Assembly: GCA_051294375.1 (NCBI GenBank)
Contig: CM119269.1
Span: 6,771,552-6,835,551, forward strand
Source of the DNA: Paraspadella gotoi
Lineage: Eukaryota; Chaetognatha
Direction: 5' to 3'
Length of the DNA stretch: 64,000 nt
Every line of letters starts with the position of its first letter. Within the stretch, counting starts at the first letter, position 1. The notes beneath the pieces were generated by a model, which ran no database searches, had not been told where the DNA came from, and worked only from the letters and a program-made list of their open reading frames with translations. This document shows positions 33,871 through 47,995 of this stretch, one piece after another. A program made the translations under genes and the position numbers.

Positions 33871-36449
33871 TATAAATTTCGTTGTCTGGAAACAAAACAT
33901 AAAAAAAAACTTTCATTTGAGGAAAACGGTGACCGGGAAGTTGAATGATTTCCCTCTTGTGTTGTTTGAGCAACAGGAAATGCCGTCAATTCCTTTGCCT
34001 TCGGATGGAGATGGAGAGATAAAGACGAAAAGGTCGACCTTCCGGCATTCTTGCGATCAGATCTTCCCTTGCTTAGATTTCTAGTTGAACTTGTAAGCAC
34101 TTTTTAAAACATTTTTTCCCCCAAAATACTAAAAATAGTTATTTGGGTGTTAGAAACATTCGTTGTCAACAAAAAGGTATTTAAAAAAAAAAATTTTTAC
34201 CGTTTAATTCATCGTGAGTCATTTGAGAAACTTTTGTCATTTCAGATTATTTTACATACTAATAGATCGACAAAAAAAGATTTATTTGCAATTCGTTTCC
34301 ACGTTTCTTTTTCGAGAAAAAAAAAAATCAAAAAGCTTTTCGTCCCCGAATTATCAACTCGTTCATTTCGCTCGAAGATTTAATCAGAATTCAGACGCGA
34401 GAGAGACAGAGACACGGACTCGGAGAGAGAAATAGAGCCACTCCCTTTTCAGTTGTTTTTCGTGAAGAGGTTAACTTTAAGAATTTGGTCGAGATATATG
34501 ATTTTTTGATTTATTAAATCTAAAACTTAAATCTAAAACGTTCTCAAACGTCCTCCATGGCGCTGAGTTTTTTTTATTTATTTTTTTATTTATTTTTATT
34601 TATTTTTTTATTTATTTTTTATTTATTTATTTATTTTTTATTTATTTTTTTATTTATTTTTTTTTATTTTAAAATAGGAGGCGCTAGCAAAATTTATAAT
34701 TAAAAAAAAAAAACAATTATGCGGATGTTGTCTTTCCCGCTCCCATTTTTATAATGCGTCTTTCCCTTTGATTAAAAAATAAAAAAATAAACATGAGTTA
34801 GAGCGGCGTCTTGGACGGTTGTTTCCTAGTTGTATTTTATACAATCTATAACTAGTGTTCTAGTTTTAATTATTGATTTGCGGTCTATAGGAACAGAAAT
34901 GGGACGATTTCAGAAAATCTTGCCCCTTGTTAGTGAAAAATCTTGCCCCTTGTTAGTGAATAGATTATTAGGCCGGAACAGGTTGAAAACTAGAAGTTCT
35001 CTCAAATAAATAATGAAAAAGTGACTGTTAGAGAATATGAAAAATAAAAAATAATTTAAAAAAATTATCTTATTAATAAGCGCACGGAAGCATTTAAAGA
35101 TTATTTTATTACTATATATAGTTAAAATTTTTTTTTGAATTTTTTAATTTTTTTTAATGGATTCTGATAGAGCTTTAAAAGTTAGATAAAGGTTATTAAT
35201 ACAAATTTTACAATTTTTTTTGTTTTATTGATAAAAATTTTAAAAAAAACTATAAAATTCAGCCAATGATGATGATGATGATGATTTTTTAACGTTTTTT
35301 CTGTTTTTAACCAATTTCTTGTCAAAATTTTAAAAAATTGTATACTAACTTTCATTTAACTTTTCAAGCTCTATAGGAATCCGTTCTTAAAAACTAATTT
35401 TTTTTTATAAATTTTTGTTATTTGTTATATATTAATAAATATTTAAAAGCTTCAGTGCAACAACCAATGAACTAATTCAAAAAGTTGCATTGAAAATCGA
35501 TTATGTAATAGAAGGAAAAAAGGAATTTTTTTGAGAGAATTAAAAGTTATAAAAAGTGTTCAATTTTGTCCCGCCTTAATAGATATATTTATTTTTGAAT
35601 TTAATGTTATAGGGCAGACTATTTTAATGATTAATAAGTGAAAAATATGTATGAATAAAAATGAGAAACGAAATGAATGTTCGATGCTGCGACAATTTTT
35701 TTTTTCATTTTAAAGAAGAGAATAAAACATGAACATCGAATTCACCGATGCAGCCGCCGCCGCCGCTCCCGCCGCTCCCGCCGCTCACGCCGCATTCCTC
35801 CCGCCCGCGCTCGGGGTTCAGCCGATGTTAGGCTATTTTTGGCTACGTTAACAATGAATAAAAAAATTTATTACAAAAATAGTCCTCGCCTTAGGATTCT
35901 GTTTTGATTGGCTGCTTCATTGATCATTGCACCGTTTAAAATTTAAATACACTTTAAGCCTTTTTGCTGGTTAAATGTTCCAAAGATGGCGTTATAAAAA
36001 GAATTGAAACCCCACGTGCGAATAGTGAACATTTCCTTTATAGATAACAATGTTTAAGAGGTTTAAATTGTTTTGAACTGCTCTTATCAGAAAGGGGGTT
36101 TGTCAAAGTAGAAAAAAATGCAAAAAATAAGGATTATTTTTTGTTATTTGCATGTATACATTAGTATGTGTTCATATTATTATTAGCATCTAGCACCAGC
36201 GAAGGTGGAGAAACACTTAAATGAAGCTGAATGAACGCAACTTTCTTGGCCGAATATCACGATTCTAAAATGTGAAAAAGAAACAGCAAAACAATGTAGG
36301 AAGATTAAACCAAAAAAAAGTAATAGTCAAACAAAATAGTAAGCGTCTCACCACACTTTACACCTTACCATGTCCCTTCCTCACTCCACCTTATCTTTTC
36401 TCGGAAAAGGAACGGAAACGACGAAGAATTCCGTCTCGAGCAAAAAAGA
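33871..36449. other. AT-rich intergenic, no gene supported
   Basis: A short open frame ending at TAG 34083 (SFRHSCDQIF-like) is too weak to call. 34568-34673 is a (TTTA)n-type repeat. 35745-35815 is a GC-rich (GCCGCT)n-like island in otherwise AT-rich DNA. Confidence 0.5.
34568..34673. repeat. (TTTA)n / TTTATTTATTTTTT microsatellite
   Basis: About 105 bp of irregular TTTA units with T-run interruptions. Confidence 0.92.
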
Positions 36450-36545
36450 GAGAATGACTGCGGCTTAAAGATTTATCGCCACATCTCCCGCGCCTTCGGG
36501 ACTGGCACCCGCGGCGCCAAAGGTCGCGGGTTCGACGTCAACCCC
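36450..36545 (+). mobile_element. tRNA-like fragment (B-box GGGTTCGACGTC)
   Basis: GACTGGCACCCGCGG and GGTCGCGGGTTCGACGTC are spaced like A and B boxes, but there is no closing acceptor stem; a T-rich run follows. Probably a SINE head or tRNA pseudogene rather than a working tRNA. Confidence 0.35.
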
Positions 36546-36879
36546 TTTTCTTTTTTTTTTTCTTTGTTTCCTAATCCGTTTTCTTTATTCTTTCTTTTCT
36601 ACCCTTTCCCGCAGCACGACGCGTTGTGAGCTAAAACAAAGTCGAGGGAAAAAAAATCAAAATCCAAAGAGGGTTTAAAAAGGCCAAGCGAAACGTTTTA
36701 GCTTTCGGGTTGACCGCGCAATTCAAAGAAGAACGGGAATATTTGCAGGTGGTCGCTCGTTGCAGAATCGTTGCTCCTTTCGTGAACCTCCTTTTCGTAA
36801 AAAGGCCACGAAAATCACTTAGCAAGTGACTAGTCTTCGGCTTTTTCGGAATTTGATTTTGGACCAGAGTTGGAATATC

Positions 36880-37097
36880 ATCTCTCTGTTGGCTTAGGGG
36901 GCTTCTGACCCTCAGTGACGCCTCCAGTCACTGGACGCGGTTACCTTAGGTCGGTCTCGCTTTGCCAACGCAGAGTGAAGTCGCTACGACTGTGGATGGA
37001 ACAAAACGCCTTGGATTGTGTGTTCCCCTTCTGAGCCAATGGGATTGGCCGAACGATAGTGGACGTGAGGCGGCGTGAATATACCGCCACAGTGTTC
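36880..37097 (+). mobile_element. SINE-like element, second copy
   Basis: Same ordered blocks as 9790-10036, from TCTGTTGGCTTAGGGGGC to GAATATACCGCCACAG, with small indels that break the frame seen in the other copies. Confidence 0.75.
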
Positions 37098-38041
37098 TTT
37101 TTTATTTGCTATGGCCACTCTCCAAACTTTGTTAAAAAACGATTGTAATAAAGTCAATATGGAATCGCGCCTCGAGTCAGTCCTCTACCAACCACTGTGA
37201 GGAGATGCCTTTTTTTTTCCTGGCGACGAACAAAGGGTGAAAACGGAGATAAATGGTTGTTTGGAGGAAGAGGAAGATGGTTAGAAGTGAACCTCTGACC
37301 TCTTGAATGCTAAACCAATTTGTCCATTTTTTCCCCTTTTTTTACCACCTTTCTCCCTGCATTTTAAAGTTTCTTCCCTAATCCCCAAATTAAATGCCTC
37401 TTCGTGTCGAGTCAGCCCGATTAATTAAAGTTTAATTAAAAACCACTTAACGTCTTTCAGTTTAATAAAAAATTTAATGGTAATAATTAATTATACAGTA
37501 TATATCAGAAAGTCATTCCGTCCGCAGATGTTCGATGGAGTTTAAATTCAGTGAGTAAAAAATTATTAATTGAAAAAAAAGTGAAAGAGGGAAAACTCCA
37601 CTAAGGGAGAAAATAGTTTGAAAAAATTGAATATTCATAACTTGAAAAACATAAATTATTTTAAAGTCTTATAGATGCTTTAAAATGTGCATGTAAAAGA
37701 AGCGTAAAAAAATTTATTTGAGGGTATTTTTGCTATTTTGTTAAGTCCCTCTCAGATTCAGATGTCAGATTCGTCATACATGTTACATATGTATGCGACA
37801 CAGAATCTCACATTCCCCCTCCCAACGTAAAGCCGGAATTATCACCGCTGATAATGGCCACCTGGTTCTAAGTGATCGCCGTTCCTCTTTATGGGAGCTC
37901 GACATGACGATCGTGATGATATTTATAAAGATGACGATGATATTAACAATGGTAACGATGATTAATAACTATTGATAATGATGATGATAGCAATAATGAT
38001 AATGATGATAGTGAAGATGATAGTGATGATTATGGTAAGGA
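37098..38041. other. Intergenic, no gene seen
   Basis: AT-rich; ends in an imperfect (GATGAT)n patch at 37905-38040. Confidence 0.5.
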
Positions 38042-38545
38042 CAAATGATTCTACATCGACATCATTTCTTCCTGCCTCCTTTCCTTTCTTCCTTTCTTCC
38101 TTTTCCTCTTTTCTTTCCTTTCCTTTCCCCCCTTTTTTCCTCCCTTCACGTGAACAACCTCACGTTCTCGACTTTTAAGCTTCTCATCTCACGTCGCTTC
38201 GAATTCTTTCCTCACTTTCCTAATTTTTTACCCGTTTTTCTTTTTTTTTTTTTTTTGATTTTTTTGTTTTTGTCATTTTCTGCTAACTTTTTTCTTCTTT
38301 TTTTTTACGATTCACTTCGATCTAGTTCATTATTTGTTTACGTTTTTAAGGATTTGTTTTACGTTTGCTTTCTTTCTTTCTTTGTTCCTTATCTTCTTTC
38401 TTTCTTTCCCTTTTTCTTTCTATCCTTCTTCCTTATTTTCTTTCTTTCTTTCTTTCTTTAATTCTCTCTTTCTTTTATTTTCTCAAACGTTTTCTTAATT
38501 TCTTTCTCCCTTTCTTCCTTCGCCTAATCAATTTTCCCCCACTTT
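38042..38545 (+). repeat. Pyrimidine tract of TTTC/TTCC units
   Basis: Nearly continuous C/T on the plus strand built from CTTTCTTTC-like units. ORFs here are Phe/Ser/Leu strings and not genes. Confidence 0.85.
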
Positions 38546-38572
38546 CCTGACTCGGTCGTCATTGAGCGTCGT

Positions 38573-38603
38573 TGTTGTTGTCGTCGTCGTCGTCGTCGTC
38601 GTT
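38573..38603. repeat. (CGT)n trinucleotide repeat
   Basis: Perfect core GTCGTCGTCGTCGTCGTC flanked by GTTGTT; one of many ACG/CGT-class repeats in the window. Confidence 0.9.
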
Positions 38604-39526
38604 ATCCCTTTAGAGTTTTATCAAGAAATAATTCTGCTTTGTCATTTCATTGTCATTTTTAATAAAGACTTTTGTTATTTTTGTCATTTTTATCCTCTTT
38701 CTTCTTTATCCTCTTCTCTTCAGCTTCGCAAATGTCGTCAAAATCTGGCGGTGATCATTGCACTATTCGGTCGAATTCGATTGTCATTGTTGTCATTTTT
38801 CTCTTCTGTCACATTCAAAGTGTCTCATTCATTGTGAGCAAAACTGTGGTCGACATCGAATGGTATTGTTGAAGGGGCTCGTTCTCTGCCATCGCCTACG
38901 GGAATTCTAATTGTCACCTTTTTGTCGTCATAACATAACATAACCGTTAATATATTTATTTTAATGGCTAATTTTGGTTAATTTTAAATTATGATTTTGT
39001 TTATTTTTTGGTATAAATATTACAGTTTTAAAAAAAAATATTGTTTTTTTTTTCCTCTCACTCTCTCTTTCTTTTTTTCCTTCTTCCTCCCCTTCTCTCT
39101 ACTATTTTTTGTTTGTTTAATTCTTAAATTATAAAAAAAAAATTGACACGTTAAATCTTATTTCTGCCCAAATCTCTTTCTCTCTTTTTCATTCCCTAAC
39201 TTCATGATAAAGTTAATATCCTTTTCCTTTTTTTTCTTTCTTCTCCCTCTCCCTTTTCCTTTCTTTTCTTCTTTATTTCACTTTTTTTTCTTTTCCCCCC
39301 TTTCCTTTTCTTCTGCCCTTCCACTCTTTTCTCTTTGCTTTCTAATAATAAGTGGTCTACATATAAGTGTATCGGGCGTTGATATTTCTTGTCCGCAATA
39401 TGTGGGTCTTAATTCGCCCTTTTCCAATCGCCGTATTTGGCCTTTGCCACGAAAGAAGATTATAAACCTGTTATAAATATAAGTTATTGATCCGAAGCCG
39501 CACGAAGAAGAACGTCTTTCAATTTG

Positions 39527-39539
39527 GTTTATATAAAAA
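39527..39539 (+). promoter_or_regulatory. TATA-like element before the XK-related gene
   Basis: TTTATATAAAAAA lies about 80 bases upstream of ATG 39615, a spacing that allows a TATA box with a short leader. No other promoter motif is evident. Confidence 0.35.
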
Positions 39540-39614
39540 AAGACAACCCTACTATTAAGGCTGAAAAATATCTCGTACATGTTGTAAAACACATGCACAC
39601 AGAACAATTAAATA

Positions 39615-41911
39615 ATGGGGATTTTTCAAAGCTTTCAACTTGTTTTGCTGACCGTCTTGGCTGTCGCTGACTTAGCAACTGATTTGAAAGCCATCGTCGA
39701 TCATATTTTCTCAACGAAAGAAATCCTGAATTTTTTGGGTTTTGTTCTTTTATCCGTGTTTCTTTTTCACTGCACCGTTTCCGCCGTTTACGGTTTGGCG
39801 GTCCTGGCGAAACACGGACAACATTTCGATGTCATTTGGAGGAGTCGGTGGCGAAAAGTATTTACGATTCTACTTCACGCCGCAGGATTCGCCACTGTTC
39901 CTCTTTTTTACGATTCTTTTTTGACAAACGAGAAAGAAAACCGAAATGTTATGAAATTTAAAGAAAATCATATCTTTAATTTAAACGTAATACACGCCTT
40001 TTTGGAGTCCTTTCCTCAATTGCTCCTTCAAACGGCGTCAACCTTTGTAGGGATGATCAATTTAAACGATGAAATTTGCCTGCCCAGCCTGGAATGGTTG
40101 GGAAGTCTTCGGCATATTAATCCTAACAAACCCATTGTTGGATCAGTGCATTATTACGACAACGAAAAACAAAACCTCTCAGTCACAGAAATAAAATGCT
40201 CCTGCGAGAGAGGCCAAATTTATTCCATCCATTACACGTGCAGTTGGAGAATTCGAGATTACCGCTCGCTCATCTCGATAATCTTGTCATCAACGTCCAT
40301 GGTGAGCATCATATTCGCAACCCGGAGTAACAGAATGCAAATTTTTGAAAACAAATATTGTGGGGGAAGAAAATTGACGAGTTTCATCGGATCCGTTCAA
40401 GGCTGCATGGGTCTCGGCACGGGCATTTACTTTATTTATTCTAATACCGTTCAGTACTCTTTCTTATTCTTAACATTTATTCTATTTTTGATTTTGCGAC
40501 TTTTTACTTTGTCTGAACTGACTTACTTTCTCAAATTATTGAAACAGAATTATTATTTTTTTCAAAACGTGCCCGTTCCCTTCGTGGGTGATGACTTTAT
40601 TCAAAGATTGACTGCAATTTATTTTAACTTTTTCGTCGTCTCGTTAAGTTTAAATTATAAACTTCACCAAAAATTGATTCATTCTCTATATCCCAACGAA
40701 AAGCACTGGACTGTTTCTAATGCAAACAATTATATGCGCGAAAGAGTAACACTTTATATAAAGTTTTATGTAGTAAAATACGATTATGATTTTCTTGGCA
40801 TATTTGTTTATTTAACAGACAATGCAAAAAAATGGGACAAAATTATTGGAAAGTATTATTTTTCAGTGTTTTCACTTACACCTTCATTTGATACAAATAT
40901 AAGATCCCTCCCTTTATTTCTGGGCAACAGTCAATTATTCTTTTTACAAAACAAACTTATTTTTACAATACTTTTTTTGGAGATAACTTTATGTTTAGTC
41001 GATTCACTAATTTTAATAATTCTTAAAAATAAGGTCTTTAAATTAATTTTAGTATATGAGTCCTTTTTACTTTTTTCCGTTTTGATAGTTATTAAATTAT
41101 TTCATCATGAAAGTGGAGAAAATCAGATTTTGCAGAGGGCAAAAGATCCAGGTTTAACTTTGTTATTGGCAAATTTTTTTCCATTGGGAATTTTATTTCT
41201 TATTTTACTGGCGTCCAAAAAAATTGTAAGCATCAGTAAAAAAAAAATTGTATCCATACTTCATTTTATGTCGTCCATACTTTTTTCGTGGTATGCCGTA
41301 TATAATGTGCTTTCGCTAAATTTAGGTTTCAACGTAAAAAAAGATTGGAAGTTTTTAAGCGATTGCTTTGCGAATGGTTCTTACCGAGGCCCGGTTGGAG
41401 CATATGAAAGCGCAACAATGGCGGCAACCATGTACAAATACTTTTCCTTGAACGAAAATTTCTTCTCCTATGCATTTCTTTTTTCCCCTTTTTTAACTCT
41501 CTCTTTTCAGTTGAATTAAAAGGAAGAAAGGCGGGACTTTTTCAAAAATATATAATATTTATTTATTTAATATTTATTTTTATTTTTTATGGGATTCTCT
41601 ATGTCTCACTGAAGTCATATGGCGAAAATGCTAAAAGCTTCAGGACGCTGAAAACCTTTCCTCTTTCTAGGATAAACTCAATTCATGAAGGAATACTTGA
41701 GAAATTACGAACCGTAGTTATATGCTGTTCGACGACTACTCTCTTACAATACACGAGTTGCGTTGACCAACCAACTTTTTACGAGAATTTTATTTTAAAA
41801 GAAATATATCAGTTTAATGACTGGATTAATTTAAGGGTCAAAGATTTTGCTAACTTAAAGTGCTTGATATTCTTAATTTTACCCGCACTTATCGTACTTC
41901 TGCATGCTTGA
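39615..41911 (+). CDS. XK-related (XKR) multi-pass membrane protein
   Basis: XK-related family; some members are caspase-activated phospholipid scramblases. The first exon is a 634-codon open frame with TM1 ~8-30 (LLTVLAVADLATDL), TM2 ~38-60, a Trp/Arg loop, TM3 ~84-102, the family hallmark HAFLESFPQLLLQ at ~125-140, and further hydrophobic segments, ~10 in all. The frame runs to TAA at 41519, but its last bases are a classic acceptor (CTCTCTTTTCAG, 41510). After it another frame is open for 133 codons (ELKGRKAGLFQKYIIF ... IVLLHA, TGA 41911) with one more membrane segment. Donors in matching phase are 41325 (AG|GTTTCA) and 41376 (TG|GTTCTT), so I read a 3' intron of ~135-185 bp. Codon use is far more AT-rich than in the other genes. 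Confidence 0.75.
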
Positions 41912-42175
41912 CCAATGTTGACCATGTTGTTGCCGCCAGATAAAAACCTCACAGTTGCTTTGAGAATTAGTACTAAATATTAAGCTAAAATTACTGCTTA
42001 AAAAGCAGTTATTTAATGGCAAATTGTGATAAATGTTATAAATTCTCTGTTCTATCTTTTAGAAGTTGCTTTATTATGTGTTTGTAATTTGTAATACATC
42101 AGTTACTTATAAAAATTATATATCTTATCTGGATATCTTTTAATTAGCTACCTAAAAGTATTTTATAGTTAGACC

Positions 42176-42181
42176 AATAAA
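42176..42181 (+). terminator. Poly(A) signal candidate for the XK-related gene
   Basis: AATAAA about 265 bases after the TGA at 41911, in AT-rich sequence, before the repeat element at 42374. Confidence 0.4.
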
Positions 42182-42373
42182 AATAGTTTTAACTACTCCA
42201 GTTTTATTGTCTGTGTCTCCGTTTTGTCATCATTTTCACAGTTTTGTCGTCATTGTCACCGTTTTTTCGTCATTGTGATCAATCTCAATGTCCTTTTGTT
42301 TTCTTTCTTACTTCCGTCAACGTCAAATAAAAAAGGCGTCAGGTTGTTCCTTATGTCGTTTACATACATACAC

Positions 42374-43332
42374 ACACATACATACACCCTGACATTTTTC
42401 ATATTTTCAAAATAAGTCATGAACGATTTATAAACGATTAACTTAAACGAACAATACAGTTTTGTCTTATTTCTATTAAAATATGAATTGAATTGAAATG
42501 ACGCTGAAGAAGACTCGTATGTGAGTTGAACATGTCCGTTTCACTATGAAATAAAATCGTTGTTAAATCTCTCTTCAAAACTTTGTTCTAAATCAAATCA
42601 CAACGAAGAAGAAAAGGCCGAGACCGATGGAGACGGCCAGATCTTACCTATTCGACCGATTGACCGATCGACTGGACAGGGACTGATCTGACTCTTTCTC
42701 CACTCTTTCTCTCCCTCTCTCTCTTTCTCTCTCTCTCTATCTCTGTAAACTTTACTTGGTCAGGCTCAGACTAGACAAATACAGATTCACTGGATCACAT
42801 TTTAGAGAGACCGTCAACTACTTTCTTACAAAGTTCCTACTACGTTTTTACTGAAGATTCTACTACGATTTTATTTGATTTCTCTACGATTTATTGGATT
42901 CCTCTTAGATTTGATCTCGATTTTCTACGGATTTTTATCTCGTTTCCTACATTTTATTACATTTATTTACTTTGATTCCCGCATTTTTTCCTTCCGACAT
43001 TTTCGAGCTTCAGTTACACAAACGTTTGGGATACTTTTCGTCAGATTACGTTGCGACCAAGTGGACCATTCTCACCTCAAGAGGCGTAGAGAGCCAAGCT
43101 TCTCTACACATACATACACCCTGACATTTTTCATATTTTCAAAATAAGTCATGAACGATTTATAAAACGATTAACTGTAACGAACAATACAGTTTTGTCT
43201 TATTTCTATGAAAATATGAATTGAATTGAATTGGCACTGAAGAAGACTCGTATGTGAGTCCGTTTCACTATGAAATAAAAATCGTTGTTAAATCTCTCTT
43301 CAAAACTTTGTTCTAAATCAAATCACAACGAA
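42374..43332 (+). mobile_element. Direct-repeat-bounded element carrying hammerhead-like motif
   Basis: Two direct repeats, 42374-42607 and 43106-43332, about 90% identical by eye, flank ~500 bp of non-coding DNA. Each begins ACACATACATACACCCTGAC and ends AATCAAATCACAACGAA. The layout is that of a small LTR-like or pseudo-LTR retroelement, such as a retrozyme or a Penelope-type solo copy. No reverse transcriptase is present. The second repeat has lost nine bases spanning the ribozyme-like cleavage site. Confidence 0.65.
42495..42542 (+). ncRNA. Hammerhead-ribozyme-like core 4
   Basis: CTGAAGA (42504-42510), stem II GACTC/GAGTT with a GTATGT loop, then GAACATGTC: one A short of GAAACATGTC, with a GUC triplet ending at 42536. 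Stem I can form between GAAA..CG before the core and CGTTTC after the cleavage site, with an internal bulge. Confidence 0.5.
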
Positions 43333-45328
<1,996 letters not shown>

Positions 45329-45420
45329 ATCAGTAGGAGTCGTCGGTTTCCTCAAGTGAATTTTTCTGCATTTGTTACGAATGAAAAATTTTAAATCGAA
45401 AACTCCATTTTGAGCGACAT

Positions 45421-45430
45421 GAGAGAGAGT

Positions 45431-45462
<32 letters not shown>

Positions 45463-45478
45463 GAGAGAGAGAGAGAGG

Positions 45479-45510
<32 letters not shown>
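45421..45510. repeat. (GA)n microsatellite
   Basis: Imperfect GA dinucleotides with GGA interruptions, 100 bp after an oppositely biased (CT)n block. Confidence 0.95.
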
Positions 45511-45514
<4 letters not shown>

Positions 45515-45689
45515 ATTTCGTCGCTGGCTGTCATCTTCTTTTATTTTTAAGTATCAACTCAGTACGATGTTTCACTTCAATGTAACCCTTATTAATGAAG
45601 GCACCGAAGTATTCATTGCCATTGTTGTTTTAGAATTGAAAGTAAATAATTCACTTCAGCAAAGTCAAAAGCAAAGATTAAGAGAAAAA

Positions 45690-46130
45690 AAAAGAAGTGA
45701 AAAAGAAAGAAAAGTAAGGAAGAAAAAGAAAAAGAGAGATGGGAAAAGAGAAAAAGATTGTCGGAGGAAAAGATTCAAAAAATAAAAAAAATAAAAATAA
45801 AAGAGAGTTTAAAAGTAAAGAGATGAAAAGAGAAAAAAAAAACAGAAAAGAAAAGAAAAAAAAGAAAAGAAAAGAGAGTTTAAAAGCGAAGAGAAGGAAT
45901 GAGAAAAAAAAAGAAAAGAGAAAGAAAAAAAAGAAAAGAAAAGAGAGTTTAAAAGCGAATAGAAGAAAAGAAAAAAAAGAAAAGAAAAGAAAAGAGAGTT
46001 TAAAAGCGAAGAGAAGGAATGAGAAAAAAAAAGAAAAGAAAAGAAAAAAAGAAAAGAAAAGAGAGTTTAAAAGCGAAGAGAAGAAAAGAAAAAAAAGAAA
46101 AGAAAAAAAGAAAAGAAAAGAAAGAGAAGA
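45690..46130 (+). repeat. Purine minisatellite of ~60-bp units
   Basis: Repeating AAAAGAGAGTTTAAAAGCG and GAAGAGAAGGAATGAGAAAA blocks joined by AAAAGAAAAG filler. The Lys/Glu/Arg ORF over it is low-complexity and has no supporting splice or start context. Confidence 0.85.
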
Positions 46131-46245
46131 GATTTTTGGGTCAGGATCCTTCATCGCCTCCGCATCTTCGTCTCTCTCGTCTTCCGCGCAGATTCTTTCC
46201 TCTTTTATCATCGACATTATCAGAGTCACGTCATCACCGAGCGCC

Positions 46246-46247
46246 AT

Positions 46248-46303
<56 letters not shown>

Positions 46304-46310
46304 TCTCGAA
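46246..46310. repeat. (CGT)n trinucleotide repeat, ~20 units
   Basis: Near-perfect TCG/CGT units with one CCG change. Confidence 0.95.
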
Positions 46311-46473
46311 AGTGTGAAGACCGAAAGAGTTCTGATTATTTCGTTATCGCATTAGTCTTCGCTGTCGTCGGCGTTGCTATCGCCTTTGTCATCATCCCGT
46401 CATCTCTGTCGTCCATTTTATTATCGCCTTTGTCATCTTCTCGTCATCTTTGTCATTTCAATAGTATCGTCTA

Positions 46474-47734
46474 GGTTATCCAAAGGCCTTCGATGTCAGC
46501 ACTGTTGACTCTACTTTTTAATCGTTTTGTCGTCGAAGACTTGATTGCGTTTTTCCCCCTGAACTTTCGACTTTCGAGAAATTTTCAAATCGCAAGATTT
46601 TTTATTTTATTTTGAAACTCCAGTTTAATATTTAGTTTGTTTTATTTCGATTCCCAAAAAAATGTTATGATGATCTACCCGAGTAATAGAAAAAGGAATG
46701 AAATGAATTCGATGAATAGACAGTCGTACTCGACAAACAGACGCTAAAAAGACTGACTCGCTGAGTGAATCTCCCGCCGCAATAGAAACTCATCTCCGAG
46801 ATTTCTTTCGATTCTAAATCCGATTCATCATTCATAATTCATCATTCATCATTTGTCATTCATAATTTCTCTTTTTAAAAAAAATAAATTCTAAGCTTCT
46901 ACGTCCATTCGCTTCCCAGTCTCCGCAATAATCCCCAGCGCTTCCGTCAAATCTCCGGTAAAGAATCAAAACATAAATCTCATCTTCTCTTCCTCTTTTT
47001 ATTTCAGTCTCGTTTTATCAAATCGAGGCTGACGACGTGGATGAGTCGCCTATTTTTGGTCTGTCTGTCTGTTCGGACTATTGTTTATTGGTCTGAGAAA
47101 ACCCTCAATGGGTTTTAGTAATAAACCTTTTTTTATTTATTTTTAGATGCATATTAGAAGCTGAATAAGGGAATGTATGAATGTAAAATTTAGTGAAATA
47201 AATTAAAAAGATATTGGAAGGATCGAACCCACTCCTCCAGAAAAGGCCTTGCAATGAACAAAAACGATTGAAAAAGGATTGAATCTTGAAAATTAACCGA
47301 CTGGAGATCTCCAAGGCAATATATCTCTTTTTTTTTTTTTCTTCTTTCCTGTTTTTCTGTTTCTCGATCTGCTTCGCGCGCGTGCCAGGGATTTAGCGTC
47401 TCTAACCTTTTCCTCTAAACACGTGCGATTCGAAACCTTCGATCGCCACACCTCCTTCCTCACACACAAAATCCTTTTTTTTCCCACACAGAAGTCCCTC
47501 TCGACTCGAGATCTTAAAATAGTTCACGCGATCGAGAAATTTCTTTCACGCAATCGATGAATGAACTTTTTTCTGTGGCTGCGAGGACTGAGGAGAATGA
47601 GTCTCAGGTCTCAACTGACTTGAGAATTGAAGTCGAAAAAAAAAAAATACGGATCGTGAGAAAGAAGATTCGCGGTCTTCTGGGTCAGGTATTGAACCCG
47701 AGACGCGCGGTTGGGAAAAAGTCGACACTGTGGC
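46474..47734. other. No gene seen
   Basis: AT-rich. A small (ATTCATC)n-like patch lies at 46826-46862. A reversed B-box-like GGATCGAACCC lies at 47220-47230 and another (TATTGAACCCGAGACG) at 47691, probable SINE heads. Confidence 0.45.
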
Positions 47735-47995
47735 GGTATATTCACACCACCTCACGTCCCCCATCCATTGGCTCAAAGGGGGAACACACCATCCCAAGCG
47801 TAGTGTTCCATTCGCAGTTCTAATGACTTCCCTCTGCGTTGGCAAAGCGAGACCGTCCTAGGGTAACCGCGCCAGTGACTGGAGGCGTCACTGAGGGTCG
47901 GAAGCCCCCAAAGCCAACAGTGAGATGCCCCTTCTCAATGGGCATCACAGGCAACCCGGCTGTTGCCATAACACGGCCATTGATAGATCCTGGAC
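47735..47995 (-). mobile_element. SINE-like element, third copy (inverted)
   Basis: The minus strand matches 9790-10036 closely across GAGAAGGGGCATCTCACTG, GCGGTTACCCTAGGACGG and ATACCGCCACAG. Adjacent on the same strand is a tRNA B-box-like GGGTTCAATACC, which may be the tRNA head of a composite SINE. Confidence 0.75.

Noticed and set aside
36450-36545. Functional tRNA gene
   Set aside because: A- and B-box-like motifs are present but no complete cloverleaf or acceptor stem can be drawn; the same holds for 18.5, 47.2, 47.7 and 56.0 kb.
45739-46317. 192-codon Lys/Glu-rich protein
   Set aside because: Lies entirely in a purine minisatellite ending in a CGT repeat.
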